A DNA stretch of 64,000 nt, taken from the NCBI GenBank assembly GCA_045542735.1, contig JAZQLQ010000019.1, positions 1-64,000 on the forward strand, written 5' to 3'. Source of the stretch: UBA2882 sp045542735 (GTDB taxonomy: Bacteria > Bacillota > Clostridia > Lachnospirales > Lachnospiraceae). The notes beneath the pieces were generated by a model, which searched no databases, was not told where the DNA came from, and was given only the letters and a program-made list of their open reading frames with translations. A program made the translations under genes and the position numbers. Below, piece after piece: positions 9,001 through 18,024 of the stretch. The first letter of the stretch is position 1. Each line of letters begins with the position of its first letter.

Positions 9001-12000
9001 TGCAAATGCAGAAAATTCATATTCACCCTCTTCACTTATTAGTTTTGCTTCACCATATACATTGGTTCTCAATCTAATGGTTTCTGTTCCGGTTTCATTT
9101 GCTTTCACATACACGTATGCTCCGGAAATCGCTTGTCCATTTGTTCCCAAAACTTTGATAATTGCACTGCCTGTATTGGTTTGATCCATCACCTGTACAG
9201 TACTATATCCAACTGATTCATTCCCTGCCGCATCTCTTACCGTCAGGGTCACGTTGTAAGTACCCGCTTCTTCATAGGTGTGGCTGGGTCTGACTCCGGT
9301 CGTTGTGGTGCCATCACCAAAGTCCCACTCGTAGCGGTTGATACGGACGTTATCGTTACTCATGGTACCGTCAAAGCCCACTTCCATTCCCGTAAAGCCA
9401 AAGACAGTCTCCGGCAATTCTGCCACAGGGGCAATCTTATCCACATGGTTGGCATAGCTGTGCTCTACGGTACTTTCGCTATAATTACCATAGATATCAT
9501 AAGCACGTACCTTGTAGTAATAGGTGGTATCGGTCTCCGGTACGGCATCAGTAAATTCATTTTGGATGGTTGCCTGTACACAGGTATAGTCTTTTTCTCC
9601 ATAAGCCCTGCGATAAATTTTATAACAACGGAAGTCTTCTTCTGTATTTTCGCTATACTCCATTTCGATACAGAAGCTTCCTGTTTTGACAGTGAGCTCC
9701 GGTGTCTGTGGTGCAGTTAAATCCAATGTATAGTTTCTGGTCACATATTCGCTTTCATTGCCTGTTGCATCCACGGCTTTTGCGCGCACTTCGTAGACGG
9801 TCTCTTCCATAAGGCCGTCGGTATCCCATTTCACTTCTTTATAGTGGTCTCTGCCCGATAGTTCCAGAGTGGCAATCTCATGCCAGATATCGGTTTCACT
9901 TGTATCCCGGTACTCAAGCGTAATGCTCTGAAGTTTTGCGTTATCCATGGCTAACACTTTTAGAGTCGGATTATTTCCTATGATTTCCTGACCCGGTGAG
10001 ATACCTGTCACAACCGGAGCTTCTTCATCTCTTCTGATGGTCGCATAGATTTCATCAGAGGTTTCGCCTTTATTGCCTGCCATATCCACCGCTACGATAC
10101 GATATATATAGGTATTGCCCATTTGGACATTGGTATCGGTATAATACAGGGTATTGGTGGTCTGTCCGATTTTTCGGAAGACACTTTCCCCTTCTTTTGC
10201 CCGTTCTACTTCATAGGCTGCAATATCATTGTCACTGACGCTATCCCATTCTAAGCTGATGGCGCCTTCATCTCCCACAATTTCTGCTCCGTTTACTTTA
10301 CCCGGCGCTGTACGGTCGATGATATAGGTGTTTTCAATCTGTTTTTCTTCATAGAGCGTGTTGTGGATACCTGCGGTATCATAGGCCTCAAAACGGACTA
10401 TTACTTCTCCTTCGGGAAGGGCAGAAATATCCCATGTATGATTTAAATTCTCTGTGGTTTTACCGGTTCCTTCTACTCTTGCAATCTCTGTATAAATACC
10501 ATCCATGCCATTTCCGCTGACGGTATAGGAGAATACACCATAATCCACACCTGCATTGTCTTTAACCGTCATTGCTAATGGAATGCTGTCCTTGTAGTAG
10601 GAGCCTGTGGGCTGTATCTTGGTGATGGTAGGTGCTGTTGTATCCTCTATGGTTGTCACCGTAATGGGGTCTGAAGGAATTCCCACATTGCCCAGGTTAT
10701 CAAAACCGGTCACGCGATAGGTATGAGTGGTCTCCGGTTGCAGGTTCTCTGCACGGTATCCCAGCTTATCGCTAATCTTAGCTTTCTGCACCCATACGCC
10801 ATTTATCTTTTCTTCCACCACAAAATAGCCAAAGTCTGCCTCTTCTACATCTTCCCACTCAAGCTGTATCGTAGTACTTCCTGCCGTAGCCGGAAGGAGA
10901 CGGATCTTGGCAATACCCGTGTTGTCCACTTCATAGCGGCGCATGAAGAGTTCTTCGCTTTCATTGCCGTTAACATCCACTGCCACTGCTTTTATATAAT
11001 GGTTTCCTTCTGCGTATGCTGTGGTATCCCATATGTAGGTTGCCTGATTATTCTCTGCGATTACTGTAGCAAAGTATTCCCATTCTTCTTCAGAACTTTG
11101 ACGCGTATAGAGTTTAAATTCTTTTACCGCGCGGTTGTCTTTACCTGTGACAATCAAATCTGTGGTACGGTTAATCCGTCCCGATGCAGGTGTCATGGCG
11201 GTGACTCTGGGCGCTTTGGTATCCTCGCTTGTCTCCACCTTGGCAATATCAGACATGGCACTTAAGTTGCCAAATTTATCATAAGCACGTACATAATAGT
11301 TGTATGCGGTATTATCCTCTATGGTTTCATCCGAATACCAGGAACTGTTTCTGCCTGTAACATCGGCAAGCTCCACGCCTTCACCGGTATCAGTATTGAC
11401 GCGGTATAAACGGTATCCTACACAATCTGCACTTTTACTGATTTTCCAGTTGATGGTGACAGTACCGCCCTCATCCTGTGCTGTTATTTCTGTGGGCACT
11501 TCGGGTGCTGTCTTATCAATAACATAGGTCACAACCTGCCGCGTCTGATTACCGTCTTCATCCGTCAGGGTAAAACGTAAATCCACATCCCCTTCCAAAG
11601 CATACTCAAAGATTTCCCACTCATATGTGAGTGTATAGTCTTTGGTTGTATCCGGTTGTGCAAGGGGTGTCTTGGTCAACAACACATAGCGGTCATTTTT
11701 GCTATCATAATATTCAATGTTCATGGTGGCATCCTGACTGTTGCCGCCATTTTTACATGCCACCTTAATCTCTACAATTTCACCACCGATATCTGCATAG
11801 TCTGCCGGTGTAACAGACGAAATCCTTGGCATGTAAACAGCACCATCCACGCTATCAGACAGCTCTGACTCATTTCCTGATGTGTCGTAAGCTTTAACCT
11901 GATAGGTGTACAGTGTGTTTGCACTTAATCCTTCGTCTTTGTATATATTTGTTTTACCATCATAAATCAAGGTATCATCCCGATAGAGGCGGTAGCCTGC

Positions 12001-15000
12001 TATGGCCACATTGTCGCCGGCTTTGTCCCATTTCATTGTGACTGCCGAGCCGGTTCTGACTGCCACACGCAGATTGCCCGGTATGGTGGGTGCCTGTGTG
12101 TCCGCCATGGTGGTAACCGTATATTCCGGTGAGCGGCGCGCCATCTGATAATCCACGTTACAAGGATATACCTTGTAGGTATAGGTTGTATTAGGCTCCA
12201 AACCTTTGTCTGTGTAGGTAGCCAAGGTTGTAGTGGCAATTCGTTTGTCGTTTCGATAAATACGGAAATTGCGGATGTCACTTTCTTCCCAATCACCTGA
12301 GTAGGATAAGGTTACCGTTATTTCTGTGGTCGCAGATACATTGATTTCCTTCACTTCACTGGGAACGGATATGCCATATCTCACATAAATCACATTATCT
12401 GCCCATGATTCCAGTACACTATAGTTATCTGTGTAACCATTCTGATAACTCTTGGTCAATTCCAGATTGGCAAAATGAATGCTTGCATAGGTATTCAGGT
12501 ATACATCCTGTTTTATTGTTGTTTCATCCACCACGCTTCTGCGTCGGAAGATAGTATAGTGGTCACCGGTTGCAACAAAGCCCTTGCAGGATTTTCCAAC
12601 CGTAATATTTTTCATCACTTCCAGTGTACCGTTTGTCAGATAGCCTTCATGACTTGCTATGCTATTAAATACCAGATTTTCTTTGACAAGCACATAGGCA
12701 TCCGCTTCGTTCATAATCAGCATACCCTGATTTTGAACAGTCAGATTCTGTTCCACGTTGATATATGCATTATCCGTATACAGTTTGCCATTGATAATCA
12801 GGTTATCTGCCTCTACCAGATAACCGTCACAATGTAACTCTCCATCAATCTGTAACTTACCGTCTACTGTGATATCCTGTGTCAGGGTGCTTGTACTTTC
12901 CAGTATGATATCTCCTGCATAATTTCCATTTTGGATTTGGGATAAATCCTGTACCACAATGCCGTTTCCGGTCACAACACCACTTACTTGGTTGATATTG
13001 CCGGATATGCTGGTTTTGTTGGTGATATAGATGCCTTCTTCACTCGGATTATTAAACGTAATATTTCCAATATCTGTATAACTGTTCACCTTCAATTCCT
13101 GTTTTCTATCACCATTCATCACAACATGGCAACCAATATCATAAATCTCACTATAACCATAGGTTTTTTCCATGTTCCCTTTTAACTCTATGGTTCCTGC
13201 CTTCAAACTACAGGTACAATTACTATCCTGATAAATCACCCAGTTTCCGCCGATTTCAACCTTGTCGTCTTCTTTTTCCATAATCAGACATCCATGTCCG
13301 AATTTCCCCTGATAAGCATAGGTCTGTAAATTTCCTTCTACAATCAGAGTTCCTCCGTTTACAAGAATTTCACCGTCCCACAAGGTCAAATCACCTTTTA
13401 CCAGCAGGGTATGGCCATTTAAATCCATGGTATTTCCGCACAATACCATATCGCCTGCCACGGTATAATCGTCGCGCAGGGTCTTGCCATATACACCATC
13501 AATCATTCCAATGGTAAGCTTGCAACCATTGGTAATCATTTGTTTGGCATCCAGCGCATACTCAGAGTAAACACCTTCTTCACTGTAATTTTGTAACTCA
13601 ATGGTCCCATAAGAAGATGTTGCAAGTACCGTTTGTAACTTATCGCCACTTAAAATTAAAGTATGGTTGTTTCCATAAACACCGTTTTCCTGTTCGGTAT
13701 AATTTCCTTTTACCTCTAAAACGCCATTGTTAAATGTATTCTTTGGATATGTATTTTTATCAGCATAGTCACCTTTTACCAGCACATAGGCATCCGCTTC
13801 ATCCATGATCAGTTTGCCGCTTTCAAAAATAGTTAAATTTCCGTCAACAACCAATGAAGCATGTCCTATATCCAGCGTCCCTTTGATGGTTAAATCTCCA
13901 CCAAATCGAACATCCGAAACAAGCGACCCATTTCCTGTCCATTTTACGCTTCCTTCAAACTCTTCTACTACCGCAAAATCAGTGATACAGATACTTTTGC
14001 CGGTCAATTTATTATTTTCATCCGTTACTTTTTCTGTAACGGTTACATCACTAACTAATTCAACACCCTCAACACTATTGTTTTTTACAATTAGTTCTTT
14101 TATCTGCAAGCCGTGATAATACACAGCCTGTTTCTCTGTGCCGTTTAAAATCAGAGTACATCTGATATGACTGGAGGAATTATAGCCTAACTGCTTTAAA
14201 TCTCCCTGTAATTCTATGATTCCATTGTTAATGGCACAATCACAAGGTGCGTTATGCTCCATAATCCAATCACCGTTAATTTTCACTAAATCCCGGGGAT
14301 GTTCCATCACAAGACAACCGCATGCATTCCCACCATATTCACTACGATATTTTGCATAGGTATACAGATCACCTTCCACAATCAAGGTTCCGTTATTGAC
14401 TTTTAATATACCTTCTTGTAGGATTAAATCCCCTTTGACTGTTAGTGTATAGCCATTTAAATCCAAGGTATCATCCAATAAAGTCAGATTTCCATCCACT
14501 ACATAGTCATCCTCTAGAGTAAAACCATAGATACCTGTTCCATCACCGATAGTCAGATTGCAATCGTTTAAAAGCAGGTTCTTTTTGTGGATGGTATTTG
14601 CCGAGTACACACCTTCTTCACTATCATTTTTCAACTCAAGCGTACCAAGGTAAGCATTACAAGCCACCGTCTGCAGATCATCACCACTAAGAAGGAGCGT
14701 GTGATTGACATCCACATCCGTGTAGTTGGGATCGGTATAATCACCCCTAACTTCCAAGATACCGTCTGTAAATCTACATCCCGAACCGTTTGTTGCGGTG
14801 GCATATTCTACATTGCCCTTTACGAGTACATAGCTTTCTGCTTCTTCCATGGTGAGCTTGCCTGCACCGGTTGTATACAAGTTACCATCTACAGACATTT
14901 TATATGTTTCTACATACAATGTTTTTGAGAGTGTTAAATCTCCATGGATAGTTACATTCTGTTCCAAGTAACAATCTGCAACAAGCTCCACATTGCCACC

Positions 15001-18000
15001 AAAACGACCATTTTCCAATTGACCAAAGTCCGAAATCAAAACACAACCGCTACCACCGGTTTTATATTGCAAATCAGACACTTGTCCTTCTAATATGATA
15101 TCCGCTTCCAGTGCCACTCCCTGCAAAGAGGTATTCACAATTTGCAAATCAGCTTGAATGGTAAATGGATTTTCTGCTGATACGGTCTGCTTTTCTGTTC
15201 CGTTTAAGATGACGGTACCATTTTCCATTCCAACCAGTTCTTTACTTTTCGGTGATAAAATCATATCACCCATAATCTGTAATTTATCCTCATCTTCAGA
15301 CATAACAAGCAGGCCTTCACTTTCTGTATAAGTAAAGCCCTCTTCTGTACGGTTTCTGAATTGTTGACGGTAATCCCCCTCTACGATGAGTGTACCGCCA
15401 TTGATATCTATGGTACCTTCCTGCAAAATGACATCGCCTTTGACCGTCAGCGTATGTCCGTTTAAATCCATGACTCCGGCAGTCAGGTACAAATCACCAA
15501 TCATGGTTTCATCGCTTGTCAAGGTATAGCCAATGATTCCTTCTTCATCTGCCACAATCAGGCGATAGCCGTTTGTAATTAATTTTGCAAACTTAAAAGC
15601 CCTCTCAGAATAAACACCTGCAGGATTCTGTAATTCTATAGTTCCCAAGGTCGCAGTACAGGAAATGGTCTGTCTCTCATCGTCACTAAATAAAATGCGA
15701 TGCGCCGGGTCATAGGTAATGCCACTTGTATCGCTAAAGTCTCCTTTCAACTCTAATGTTCCGTTTTCCATATACGCATGTGTACTACGATTGACAAAGT
15801 CCCCGATTACAATCAAATGACTATTTTCATCCTGCATATATAGGTAACCGTCATTGATGAAGTCACCGCCAATCTCAGCCTTTTGATTTACTCTAATGGT
15901 AGATAATGACTCTACATAAATACCTCCAGCATAATAGCCATTTGCCAACTGGCTCAATCCCCATATCCTAATGTTGCCTGTGATATGATTATTTTTTTCT
16001 GTCAGAATCGTTCCCTGTACAAAAGGATTTTCGATGAATTCTACGCCTTCGTCACTGGTATTGGTAATAGTTAAATGGTTAATTTCGGTTGTAGAAAAGT
16101 TTGTATCAAACCATACCCTTTGTTTAGAATCTCCACTCAAGACAAGTGTAAACGGTGTGTTTTCTTCCGTTTCAAACGCACTGTATCCGAATTGTCCATC
16201 CCTTACGACCAGGTCACCTTTTACGTCCAATGTTCCTGCTTTTAAAACACTTTCGCACATGGAATGATATTGATGACTGGTATTGGAACAATTCTTTACC
16301 ATATACAAATCACCATATACAGTTACGCGATCCTGCACACCGGTCATGTATAGACTTCCATTGGAGTATGTGGTCAGTTCTTCTTCCCACATACCATCCG
16401 GTTCACCAATGTAATAACTGCCCTCTACAAGCAATTCTCCTCCGTCAATCTGCATCTGTGTACCCAGTTGAATCAAATCGCCTTTTACGGTCAGTGTGTG
16501 TCCATTAAGGCTCATCACGTCGCCACACAATACTACATCACCATCGATTACAGTATCTTCGTTAAGTGAGTAAGCAGCCAGCATGGGAATATCATGATAA
16601 TATGCTTTTCCGGAAAGAATAATCTTTTCATAATTTATATAACTATCAAAGTGCACGCCACCTTCGCTTTTATTTTGTATATCTAGTATACAAAAACGAC
16701 TCTCTTGCGTCACATTAATATGTTGCTCATCATCACCGCTTAAGATGAGCGTTGCTCCGCTGTTAAAATCAATGCTTTGGGTAAAGTCCATATCTCCTTT
16801 CAATTCAACAGTTCCGTAACTGTTATAGAGATAATAGTCTTTTGCACAATTTGGTGCATAGACACAGTAATCTCCTCCAATCAGTACATAGGCGTTTTCA
16901 TTATACAGACCGATACCTGTATAATTACTTGTATTTTGCGTCTCTGCAATGACATCACCTTTTATGTGTAATTGGTATCCTTGATTAAGCAAGCATGCCA
17001 CCCAACCATTCTCACTATCCGACATATAGATATTTCCCTCAACCGTTAAATCATTATTTTGATAAAAATAATTTCTAACATAGAGGTTCCCTTTTATTTT
17101 TGTTTTTTCATACATATAAAACACAGAATCGCAATATACATCCCCACCAAACTCAAACGGAACACGCAAATACACTGAATACATAAACTCTACGCTACCT
17201 GCATAGTACCCTTGTTCAACAAATTGATATGCAGAAGTACACAAAATTCCTTCAATATAACTTTCTCTTTCCGATTCAAAACTGCCCGTTACTCTATGAT
17301 TTCCTTCAATCCAAACCCCTTCTTCTGATATATTTGTGATCTTGATAGAGCCAATCAGATTTTCTATTTTTTCACTACAATTTAATACCTGTTGCCCTTC
17401 TCCGCTAATCAAAAATGTATGTGTGGAATTTGCGCTAAATCCACGTTCTGCATCCTCTGATTGTATGTAGTCTCCCCTTAGTTCAATGCATCCCATATTC
17501 AAATAGTCATAACCGGCTGAGCTACTTTGATTATAATAATTTCCACGAATCAAAAAATAATCATCTTCATTGTTCATATACAATTTACCGTCAGATAATC
17601 CATACAGCCAGGTGGCATCCTCCTGTAACTCCCGGCTCTGTTTGCGGTAATCTCCATCAACAATTAACTTGCCGCCATTAAAACGCATAGTACCGCTACT
17701 ATGAATAAAATTACTACTAATTGTCATAGTATGCCCATTTAAGTCAATTTCTCCGCCGGTAAATACAACTTCCTCTGTTATATGCCAATCTTCCTCTAAC
17801 GTAATATCATCTGCAATTTCCAATACAGGATTTTGAAGATCTGCCGGTTCACTTTCCACTGTCATAGTATTTTGTGATATTTCTACTAATGGCTCTTCCA
17901 GCATAGGCTCCGCATGCACCACTTGTACACCCGCCTGTGCAAAACTGGAAAAAGGCAAAAATGTCACAATCAATGCTACGGCAATTGTTTTTCTGATTTC

Positions 18001-18024
18001 ATACCATTTCATCCGATTATTCAT
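3076..18024 (-). CDS. Giant secreted Rhs/YD-repeat polymorphic toxin (WapA-like, 4982 aa)
   Basis: A cell-surface or secreted protein predicted to deliver its C-terminal tip into neighbouring cells. Approximate layout by residue: Sec signal peptide (1-35); five long beta-rich repeats marked by DLNGHTLTVKGD-type motifs (60-1880); alternating FnIII and Ig-like domains (1885-2860); a PKD domain with WDFGDGTTT (2860-2945); a carboxypeptidase-regulatory-like domain (2945-3030); a DUF6531-like Rhs entry region (3400-3475); dozens of YD repeats (3530-4615); the Rhs core ending in DPFGL (about 4753); and a variable tip (4870-4982). ATG 18024 is chosen over the upstream TTG at 18060 because AAGGAG lies 10 nt before it and it overlaps the preceding stop as ATGAATAA. 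The tip ends in a strand-rich LPDGRTIN/SLEI/KIRY pattern, possibly an RNase fold, but this is uncertain. Confidence 0.9.
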   Translation of the reverse strand: MNNRMKWYEIRKTIAVALIVTFLPFSSFAQAGVQVVHAEPMLEEPLVEISQNTMTVESEPADLQNPVLEIADDITLEEDWHITEEVVFTGGEIDLNGHTMTISSNFIHSSGTMRFNGGKLIVDGDYRKQSRELQEDATWLYGLSDGKLYMNNEDDYFLIRGNYYNQSSSAGYDYLNMGCIELRGDYIQSEDAERGFSANSTHTFLISGEGQQVLNCSEKIENLIGSIKITNISEEGVWIEGNHRVTGSFESERESYIEGILCTSAYQFVEQGYYAGSVEFMYSVYLRVPFEFGGDVYCDSVFYMYEKTKIKGNLYVRNYFYQNNDLTVEGNIYMSDSENGWVACLLNQGYQLHIKGDVIAETQNTSNYTGIGLYNENAYVLIGGDYCVYAPNCAKDYYLYNSYGTVELKGDMDFTQSIDFNSGATLILSGDDEQHINVTQESRFCILDIQNKSEGGVHFDSYINYEKIILSGKAYYHDIPMLAAYSLNEDTVIDGDVVLCGDVMSLNGHTLTVKGDLIQLGTQMQIDGGELLVEGSYYIGEPDGMWEEELTTYSNGSLYMTGVQDRVTVYGDLYMVKNCSNTSHQYHSMCESVLKAGTLDVKGDLVVRDGQFGYSAFETEENTPFTLVLSGDSKQRVWFDTNFSTTEINHLTITNTSDEGVEFIENPFVQGTILTEKNNHITGNIRIWGLSQLANGYYAGGIYVESLSTIRVNQKAEIGGDFINDGYLYMQDENSHLIVIGDFVNRSTHAYMENGTLELKGDFSDTSGITYDPAHRILFSDDERQTISCTATLGTIELQNPAGVYSERAFKFAKLITNGYRLIVADEEGIIGYTLTSDETMIGDLYLTAGVMDLNGHTLTVKGDVILQEGTIDINGGTLIVEGDYRQQFRNRTEEGFTYTESEGLLVMSEDEDKLQIMGDMILSPKSKELVGMENGTVILNGTEKQTVSAENPFTIQADLQIVNTSLQGVALEADIILEGQVSDLQYKTGGSGCVLISDFGQLENGRFGGNVELVADCYLEQNVTIHGDLTLSKTLYVETYKMSVDGNLYTTGAGKLTMEEAESYVLVKGNVEYATATNGSGCRFTDGILEVRGDYTDPNYTDVDVNHTLLLSGDDLQTVACNAYLGTLELKNDSEEGVYSANTIHKKNLLLNDCNLTIGDGTGIYGFTLEDDYVVDGNLTLLDDTLDLNGYTLTVKGDLILQEGILKVNNGTLIVEGDLYTYAKYRSEYGGNACGCLVMEHPRDLVKINGDWIMEHNAPCDCAINNGIIELQGDLKQLGYNSSSHIRCTLILNGTEKQAVYYHGLQIKELIVKNNSVEGVELVSDVTVTEKVTDENNKLTGKSICITDFAVVEEFEGSVKWTGNGSLVSDVRFGGDLTIKGTLDIGHASLVVDGNLTIFESGKLIMDEADAYVLVKGDYADKNTYPKNTFNNGVLEVKGNYTEQENGVYGNNHTLILSGDKLQTVLATSSYGTIELQNYSEEGVYSEYALDAKQMITNGCKLTIGMIDGVYGKTLRDDYTVAGDMVLCGNTMDLNGHTLLVKGDLTLWDGEILVNGGTLIVEGNLQTYAYQGKFGHGCLIMEKEDDKVEIGGNWVIYQDSNCTCSLKAGTIELKGNMEKTYGYSEIYDIGCHVVMNGDRKQELKVNSYTDIGNITFNNPSEEGIYITNKTSISGNINQVSGVVTGNGIVVQDLSQIQNGNYAGDIILESTSTLTQDITVDGKLQIDGELHCDGYLVEADNLIINGKLYTDNAYINVEQNLTVQNQGMLIMNEADAYVLVKENLVFNSIASHEGYLTNGTLEVMKNITVGKSCKGFVATGDHYTIFRRRSVVDETTIKQDVYLNTYASIHFANLELTKSYQNGYTDNYSVLESWADNVIYVRYGISVPSEVKEINVSATTEITVTLSYSGDWEESDIRNFRIYRNDKRIATTTLATYTDKGLEPNTTYTYKVYPCNVDYQMARRSPEYTVTTMADTQAPTIPGNLRVAVRTGSAVTMKWDKAGDNVAIAGYRLYRDDTLIYDGKTNIYKDEGLSANTLYTYQVKAYDTSGNESELSDSVDGAVYMPRISSVTPADYADIGGEIVEIKVACKNGGNSQDATMNIEYYDSKNDRYVLLTKTPLAQPDTTKDYTLTYEWEIFEYALEGDVDLRFTLTDEDGNQTRQVVTYVIDKTAPEVPTEITAQDEGGTVTINWKISKSADCVGYRLYRVNTDTGEGVELADVTGRNSSWYSDETIEDNTAYNYYVRAYDKFGNLSAMSDIAKVETSEDTKAPRVTAMTPASGRINRTTDLIVTGKDNRAVKEFKLYTRQSSEEEWEYFATVIAENNQATYIWDTTAYAEGNHYIKAVAVDVNGNESEELFMRRYEVDNTGIAKIRLLPATAGSTTIQLEWEDVEEADFGYFVVEEKINGVWVQKAKISDKLGYRAENLQPETTHTYRVTGFDNLGNVGIPSDPITVTTIEDTTAPTITKIQPTGSYYKDSIPLAMTVKDNAGVDYGVFSYTVSGNGMDGIYTEIARVEGTGKTTENLNHTWDISALPEGEVIVRFEAYDTAGIHNTLYEEKQIENTYIIDRTAPGKVNGAEIVGDEGAISLEWDSVSDNDIAAYEVERAKEGESVFRKIGQTTNTLYYTDTNVQMGNTYIYRIVAVDMAGNKGETSDEIYATIRRDEEAPVVTGISPGQEIIGNNPTLKVLAMDNAKLQSITLEYRDTSETDIWHEIATLELSGRDHYKEVKWDTDGLMEETVYEVRAKAVDATGNESEYVTRNYTLDLTAPQTPELTVKTGSFCIEMEYSENTEEDFRCYKIYRRAYGEKDYTCVQATIQNEFTDAVPETDTTYYYKVRAYDIYGNYSESTVEHSYANHVDKIAPVAELPETVFGFTGMEVGFDGTMSNDNVRINRYEWDFGDGTTTTGVRPSHTYEEAGTYNVTLTVRDAAGNESVGYSTVQVMDQTNTGSAIIKVLGTNGQAISGAYVYVKANETGTETIRLRTNVYGEAKLISEEGEYEFSAFAEGYMPTEGVVRVNKYETLEKSVTLAVGEVVTGNLTVRRLELEEMIELGVDLSAPENYHTFTFKTELWFAECPLPSMVEKTENTATQSKKNSIDTGKGLGTYTHKNTTLQISLVNVPKESEEEEEINPTITYLETTQTVSWLKDMYEVKLGIINNANSGYTITNASATLNLPQGMSLARTNSGQTHTTFMEDIDGQEKAETSWIVKGDESGTYTLSASFHGILLPFEADIDAQFEAMMECDVPAGKGLHIYVYPQDVYYPGEKYYIHFEIANESPRTLYKIDTTMGVFEQPVPITEMIVKDYETGEIVEYERYEGTDYHITDPADKAVPVLANGDKLSCEVLPAGESIYGTYCTIVDGDEDCCYRMIEGLITELEGENLGVEVTIKPIASHIVKYLQYIDPETGTYYGDPVDLTNGAFLQDISSFSVDGATSLSVGMHYNSMAATYLGECGYGWSHDYEQRLEDHGAFMNLYLSPYVPITFVSKEAGEQVIYGTIEDEKIIRIDNNACYDDVFYPASDAYRGWSLQKTENGYEVTSKDLTVYRFDIEGRLAGIETKSGEKVTISHEERNTTITDCASGEQLHLIYNEAGMLVQIKDNHGRINDLYYEGENLISFTEADGKTTTFAYDGCHRMTYAINALGIRYVENTYTEEGRVLTQKEAGISGTARYSYESTPEGGMKTTVQTYSGGTICIVTDKNGEKIKEIDENGATTEYIYDENGNLISKVDATGKVESYAYDENGNQIAVTDRDGATVSVDYDENGNVTTVWNANHTQTQYTYDAHNRLIRTTAPEGTITRYAYDESGNVIRQVNDGLGVISMSYESGRLVAMTDYNGNTMNFGYDNYGNRTSTTDALGRTATVNYDAAGKVLSETGTDGTVTTYTYDAVGQKIEAVTKGTDGITRTVTYTYDAAGRVTTETNENGTVTYAYDSEGNIISITYPNGTQDILGYDAASNPIKMTTAGGVVTEYAVDSAGNVIQEKTGESTISYTYTGEGQVSSITYADGTKITYTYDENGNCLSETDNEGKCYSYTYDVAGNKVSETDPLGNVVSYEYDIYGRCTKVTDPNDNITTYTYDGNGNCISATNAAGTTTVFTYDAVNRLIETTIETSEGEYTTRYSYDHADRVTAVTDAMGNTMKAVYDSQGNLTALTDAKGNVVETNQYDERGLLTETTDALGNTTAYSYDTMGNITSIIECLNTEAETKMSYGYDADGKLLSVTNAVGTVNVTYDNRGNLITMTDSMEGTTAYSYDSMNRVTEIVNAIGAKETYTYNARGLLETETDNAGEKTTYQYDAASRIILQKDDLGTIKYSYDKNGNILTVSDKNGTITRTYDELNRVTTVTDYNGDTIGYGYDELGNRISITYPGGEKVRYTYDKSGNLKSVTDAKGNVTYYSYDPNGRLTETVRGDGSREYRTYNEAGRLTVLRDETATGEVINEYTYEYDGSGNITSITGMDTGVAESAQESIDALIDDNPYDGITPAVQNADGTVTVAVSMTYDADNRLMTYNGQTVEYDEVGNMTRGPLNGAMADFTYDCRNRLVKVQEADGTITQYEYDAENIRNAVISNGIRTEYTTDRESTYSQTLVKTEYKKNALGLYTEELEQTTYTYGIGLISERRDDNQEYYYHYNHIGSTMAVSDASGTILFRFVYDTYGELSDIKTDNGISLKTSEQLAEYSLAELADAIGLDYLYNGQYGVETDQNGLYYMRARYYNQDIKRFINRDVVSGDITNSQSLNRYCYVQGNPVSLTDPFGLCPTPEEMEWNRFKKKVSNITHNALDGLGLVFDPADVLNAFLYLIEGEYMMAALSVVCMFPGLGSVLGIPARLVVKITDNIDPKVFMQVQKHWDDIVEAGKKLGKATSEKLQKAIKWIDDKLVELGIKSGPDVIKSLEDVLSNKILTNKTKKVDNYVSSIKGNAAAKADFDAMAPTNIRTYSNGIIAGDLPDGRTINIHPSTTLGGTPSLEIYDPVTKKSIKIRY
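3411..4178 (-). repeat. Duplicated rhs core 3' segment (copy inside the main rhs gene)
   Basis: Partner of 1642-2408. It encodes the last YD-like segment, the Rhs core signatures, DPFGL and the pre-toxin linker up to SEKLQKA. Beyond 3411 the two genes diverge into different toxin tips, and beyond 4178 only the main gene continues. Confidence 0.85.
4180..7440 (-). repeat. Array of YD repeats within the giant rhs gene
   Basis: The translated sequence is a run of ~20-residue units of the form G-x-x-x-x-Y-x-Y-D-x-x-G-N/R. In Rhs proteins these build the hollow beta-cocoon that encloses the toxin. At DNA level the repeats are degenerate (recurring atcataNgtata patterns on the plus strand), so they are protein repeats and not a simple tandem array. 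Confidence 0.9.
9440..12365 (-). other. FnIII/Ig-like module array in the giant rhs protein
   Basis: I count at least six FnIII-like units, several opening with a D-x-T/Q-A-P linker and containing A/G-Y-x-L/V-Y/E-R and T-Y-x-Y/V. They alternate with Ig-like 'P-A-S/T-G ... D-N-x-x' units. They form an elongated stalk between the N-terminal beta-repeats and the PKD domain. Such modules usually space functional domains away from the cell wall. Confidence 0.75.
12370..17800 (-). repeat. Five long beta-helix-like supra-repeats in the giant rhs protein
   Basis: Motifs of the type D/SLNGHTLTVKGD recur near residues 91, 503, 850, 1185 and 1531, so each supra-repeat is about 335-410 aa (1.0-1.2 kb). 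Each contains shorter strands such as INGGTLIVEGDY, MEEADAYVLVKG, LELKGD, LILSGDDLQTV and EEGVYSE. The regular G-D and G-G turns suggest a right-handed beta-helix or bactofilin-like solenoid. I do not recognise a named domain. Confidence 0.75.
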
